In this document: positions 29,387-35,130 of the stretch, piece after piece
Numbering within the stretch: the stretch's first letter is position 1
Layout: each line of letters opens with the position of its first letter
Source: Mesocentrotus franciscanus
Taxonomy: Eukaryota > Echinodermata > Echinoidea > Camarodonta > Strongylocentrotidae
Assembly: GCA_037976565.1 (NCBI GenBank)
Contig: CP137674.1
Location: 10,181,587 to 10,245,586, forward strand
Direction: 5' to 3'
Length of the DNA stretch: 64,000 nt
Translations under genes and position numbers: made by a program
The notes under the pieces: model-generated
Seen by the model: only the letters and a program-made list of their open reading frames with translations
Told to the model about the DNA's origin: nothing
Database searches by the model: none

Positions 29387-32300
29387 CTACTACTAATACT
29401 ACTACTCACTACTACTATCACTACTACTATTACTACTTGCCTACTACTTCTACTACTAATACTACTACTATCACTACTACTATCACTACTACTATTACTA
29501 CTTGCCTACTACTTCTGTTATCATAAAATCCCATTCCCTATACGCATAGAGAGAATCTTGGCATCTATTGATTGGCCAATTTTACATCACCTGACCTATA
29601 GCATATCAGGACAGTTACCCCCTGAAAAATCGCCCCTCGGAAAATTACCCCGAAAACTATCCCCAAGGACAATTACCCCCCTGGAAAATTACCCCTCAAG
29701 GACAACCACCCCCGAGGACAATTACTCCCAAGAAATAAACCCCGCGGACAATTACCCCCCGAGGACAACTACCCCCGCCACGACAACCAATGACAACCAC
29801 CCCGAGGATAATTACCCCCCGAAATTACCCCTGTTCATTTAAGGGAACGTCCACCCTGATAATAAGTGGGTGTTAATACAAGATTAATTTTTCTTGGGGT
29901 AATAATCCTCGGGGTAATTGTCCACGGGGTAATTGTCCTAGGGGGTAATTTTCCGGGGGTAATTGTCCTCGGGGGTAATTTTCCGGGGGTAATTGTCCTT
30001 GGGGTTAATTGTCCCGCTGGTAATTGGCCGGGGGTGATTGCCCAGGGGGTAATTGTCCTAGAACCGACCTATAGGACTATTCATTGCGCACTTCTCGGTC
30101 ATCCGTTATCATTATGCTTGCAGTTTTTCTACAAATCTAGTGCCCAGCGCACCCTGCACCATCCACATGCGATCTGATTTTCGAATAAATGTCACTTATA
30201 TGACATATGGAAATCTTAACAAACATCATCTTCCTGATTTGGGTTTTGATTGATGATAAGAGTAGCCTACTAACAAGCAGAAATTTGGTGCATTTAAGCC
30301 CCCTGGTCGGAATTAAAGCCGAATCGGCTTCAAATCGTAGACAATCGCACTACATGATCTGACCTCAGTGACCTCACTGTATACGATTCTGAGCCGCCTT
30401 AGCCTTTCCTTCTCTAAGGACGCTTGAAATCCCTTAAAATTTAGATTTTATGAAGCATAATAACTATTCAGATCCTCGATCATTAAGATTTTAAAATTTT
30501 GAATATTCATTTATTGCAAATACTTTCAAAATCAGATCGTAGTCAGATCGTATATGCGTGGTGGGCTTAGGGGTCTTACTCAGCTTTTTTTTATAACACA
30601 TTTTACATTTACAGTAATCATTGTAACCGCAATCAAGTGTATCAAACGCATGTAACGCCGTTCTGTAGACATTACATTTAATCTGTTTTAAAAACATTAA
30701 GTTCATATCATATAATAAAAGATGAAAAAACACTATTTTTCTGTAGAAGCGATAAGGTGACGCACTAGGCTATCAATGTTGTCTAAGGTAGATTTTATTG
30801 AAGGTCCTTGCGATTGTGTTGTTTCCGCATTCTCTATACTTGGAGGGAAAGTCACGTGATTGTCTCATATACTAAACTTTCCTTGATGTCAGGCCACGTG
30901 ATATTCTCATTTTCTAAACTTACTGTGATGTCAAGTCACCAGATTGTTCGATAAGAAGTTGAATGGCCTCCAATTCTTTGTCACTATCGTCTCCGCTGTT
31001 AAACCGCGCCAAAAACGAGCTGGCCGACTGGTCATCCTCTGCAAATAAAGGGGAAGCATATATCAGGAAAGCAGAAAAAGGAGCAGGAATCCTGCGTCCC
31101 AATGGTAATGTGATTTGATATTTGCTCTCTGGAAAATAGACCTGTGCATTGTTTCTCGAAACCGCCATAAGTACAAGTTCACCGACATCCCGTTAAAATG
31201 CTTGTTAATTACAATGCTCGCGTTACAATGGGATCTCGGTGAATTTGTACTAATGACGGTTCGTGAAACGCTGTCCAGTTTGTAGTTAGCACATTATGGT
31301 ACAACTGACCCTAAATATCCATAGATCTTTTATATATGGAGCAGTTCCACTATGTGCATTTAAGAATACTCCCTGCCAAAGTCATGAATACCTTTGTTTC
31401 CCTCTTGAGAAAAAGACTTCCACCTGTCATGCCTGGGTATCATATAGAGTGTACTACCGGCGCATGAATGAATAAAGATTACAGGAGTGTCGTGGTCGAG
31501 TGGTTTAAGGCGCTTGACTGGAGATGCGAAGGTCGACGGTTCGAATCCCGACACGTCACTAATATCCTTTGGCAAGATATTAACCTGCACTTGCTACTCT
31601 CCACCCATGTCTTAAATGGGTACCCGGTAGGATGCGATCGTCATTGTTGGTCAAACAATTTTTGAGCGTCAAGTAACGCCTGGCTGGAATGCTCCCCAGG
31701 GGGTGGAGATTGTGCACACAGTGTGTGCGGGCAAGTATTGAATCCAAAGACCGGGGTAAATGGGTAATAGTATATCTGTAAATGGCTTAGAGACATCATA
31801 GATGTATTAAGCGCTATATAAAAGCGAAATATTATTATAATTATAACTTGCATGACTACGAATCCAGTATTCGTCTCGATGGGCTATACAATTTTGTACA
31901 AAATGATTTTAATCTGCCCATGTGCAGATTGTATCTACGATACTTCACCAGACCGAAGTTGCAAAATAACCCGTTATTTTAACTAGCCCGATCTAATTTG
32001 CGCCCGTCCGAGCTAGTTTGTGATGAGCGTATCGGTCTGGTGAAAACGCAATTTCGAGCTTCGGGAAAATATCCCGAGTCTGAAAATAGCGGGTTATTTT
32101 GCAACTTCGGTCTGATGAGGACAGGCCTTTTGTTCCGGGTTTTTATTCGTCAAAAATTCAGGGTTAGGGTTGCCATTGCGGTTTGGGTTGGGTTTAGGTT
32201 TAGGATTAGGATTAGGTATTATAGTATCAAGTCCAGATTTGAAGATAGCGATGTTGGATAGTGGAGGAAAATACAGCGAAACAATTGTCACAGGAGCAAG

Positions 32301-35098
32301 TGTCGTCCCACCGTCTTTAAGAAGGCGAGCTTTCGTCCGCCCTTGTGGACTTTGTAAAAACGTACGATTTCTCCACAATCTCTTGCTTCCGATGCTGCCT
32401 GGAGATCATGATTTTGGATAACGTATATCCATAGCCCCTTAGTGAGCGTAATAGTTTATACTTTTTAATCGAGATGGACTTTTTTAACAATCATGCGAAC
32501 ACCATTTCGTCTAACGTTATGTCCAGTGCTAAGGGCGTGGACGTGTTCATCAACATCAACCGCTGAATTACTTCTTGCCAATGCAAGAAAGGTAAAAGAG
32601 ATAGTCTTGAATAGGGACACTGGCTATGTATTATTCCATAGCTTCTCCCAATGATCTCTCTATAAAGCATCAGACATCTAGAAGCTGTGTGGAGAAATCA
32701 GTCGGCTGAATTGGCAATTATAAAGTCCACAGGCATGACAAGAGTGTACGTAAGCTCGTCTTCTAAATTTCATAGTCGGTAGACGCTTAAACTTCATATT
32801 ATTCAAAATTCATTTATTTTTGAAATGTCGATTTGAAATGGTGATCTCAAAAATTGCAAACAAAAGATTCTGTTTGGGTAAAATGTAAAATTGCTATTGG
32901 CACAATGCGTGGATTCAATGTTTCCCTATTTCGGCATAATTACATTAGCGACAAAGCGAGAAGAAGACAAGATGACGACTTGCCGAGTTCCAACAACTAA
33001 TCTTCTCGTCTACTTATCCTAAATTATCTCGTCATCTCGTCGGCACTTACAAGCTTCCGTAAGAGTGACATAAAATGAATGCGAAATGAACAGTGAAAAC
33101 ATTAATTCGTTTTACTGGCGAATGCGCTATTTGTCTTCATATGCTTGATTAGTGCAGGTAATAACCCCGGGTAATAACGCAATCGTAATGACGTCACGTG
33201 TGCAACCGCATTCGCTTGCCCGCGCAGAGGGAGCTATATGGCCGGTATTCCTAAGAGCATACTAATTTTAATCCAGGTTTAACCCTGTCTATCTTGGTAG
33301 ATTTAGTCCACAGATTTTGGAGCGTCAAATGTCAATATCTTCACTCTGTCGAAAATACTATAATTCTGTGGTTAAAGAACAAACAGAAATCATATCATTT
33401 AATTGCTTTTTCATTCCATGGCTTGATTCAATTGATTTCACTACTCTATTTCAGAATTACAGTATTATTATTATGAGAATAAGAGGTGTAATAAGACCCT
33501 CAATAGATCAGTGAACTAAGTTAAACTTGGTTCATTTAAGCATTCTTTGTGAATAAGCGGTTTGAATTTCATTTCGAGACTACAAATTAGTTGTAGAGCT
33601 TGATAGCGTGACGCAGGCTTTGATCGCGCTAAAATTATGCTTTAACTCTTACGAATTGAAAGAGAAGGTTGAGTTCTGGTAAATATTAAAAGGAAAGTCT
33701 GACCTGATATTAAGTTGCTATTATTAGAAGCAGAAAAATGATCGGAATTTACTCAAACTTTCACTTACCTATTCCTCTCAATTTTCTGCTTTTGCTTCTA
33801 CATGGATTCTTTCAAAAGTACAATCGGATGACCATAAATTCATCGTAATTTTTTTGACAAAACAACAATCCCAAACATTTTCAAAATGGTGGGGGACACG
33901 TTAAACATGTGGATTAAACCTTTAGGCCTAGTGTTGGTTCTAGCATGTTAAAACTGTGAATCTAACATTTTGAAAATGTTGTCACTTCTCGGCTCTTTTC
34001 GTTGATTCAACACTTGGGGGCACAGCTCTTACAGGGAAAATGAAATATGAATTTACAAGGCTCCTGATTAGAGGGAGTGTGCCGCGGTAGGTGGTCCAGG
34101 CGTCTTCTTTTCTCGTCATTTTCCCTTTCTCTCTTTCCATTTCTTTCTTTTTTCCCTTTTCTTTTCCTTTTCATCACTCGATGAGGGTGGGGGGAGGCAC
34201 AGATTCCTCCACGTATAATGATATTAATAATAACAACATTTATAATGCGCACATAAATTATCCACCCCAAGGGATGCTCAAGGCGCCTAACAAGGTAAAT
34301 ACATTAAACATATGAAAGTACATGAGAAGTTACAGAGAACGAAAATAATTGAACATAATTAAATATAAATTAAACAACGTTAATTACATCAGATTGTGAA
34401 ATACAATTCGTCTTAACTAAGGAATTCAGACATTAGATAGGTTTTGATTGAATGGGGTAGGGAGTTCCATAACCGGGGTGCAGCAGCTATAAAAGGTCTA
34501 TCACCCCAACTCCTCTTTGTTCTTAATTGTATTAAATTTGTTAAATTGGAGGAACGAAGACCTGCACGAGAACTTGAAGAGATATTGAGAAGAGAGGAAA
34601 TATATTCAGGGACAAATCCATTTAGTGAACGGTAGGTGAGTAGTAGAATTTTATATTTGATACACTGTTCTATTGGAAGCCAGTGAAGGTTCTTGAGTAT
34701 TTGAGTAGTATGGGTCGAACGTTTAGATTTAGTGACAAGTAGCTGTGCCAGAGACCTACCAGAATCAGTTCCATCAGCAGGGTTGTCAATCTCTAACACG
34801 GGATCTCCAAGAAGGATCGGCTGAATAGAATCGATCGACACAGCTTGGATATCCTGGGCCACGCAGGAAGTGTACAGCAGGGAGCTAGCCACCCTAGATA
34901 ATGAATAGGAAAAGGAGACCAACTTTAACAAAAACAACATTTGGAGATTATCCTCAGGAGGGTCACTAGAGATAGGCTGTGTGTGGAGGGGGGACGGGGC
35001 GGGGTACTAACTACTATCCCTTACTACAATCTGGAGGTAAAATTTAAAATTATGTAGGCTCTCCCGAAATCTCAAAAACTGTTGACTGTTGTTGTTGC

Positions 35099-35130
<32 letters not shown>

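Noticed and set aside
29558..30177. Pro/Thr-rich and VIVLGG-repeat ORFs
   Set aside because: They are readings of the fold-back element's short repeats.
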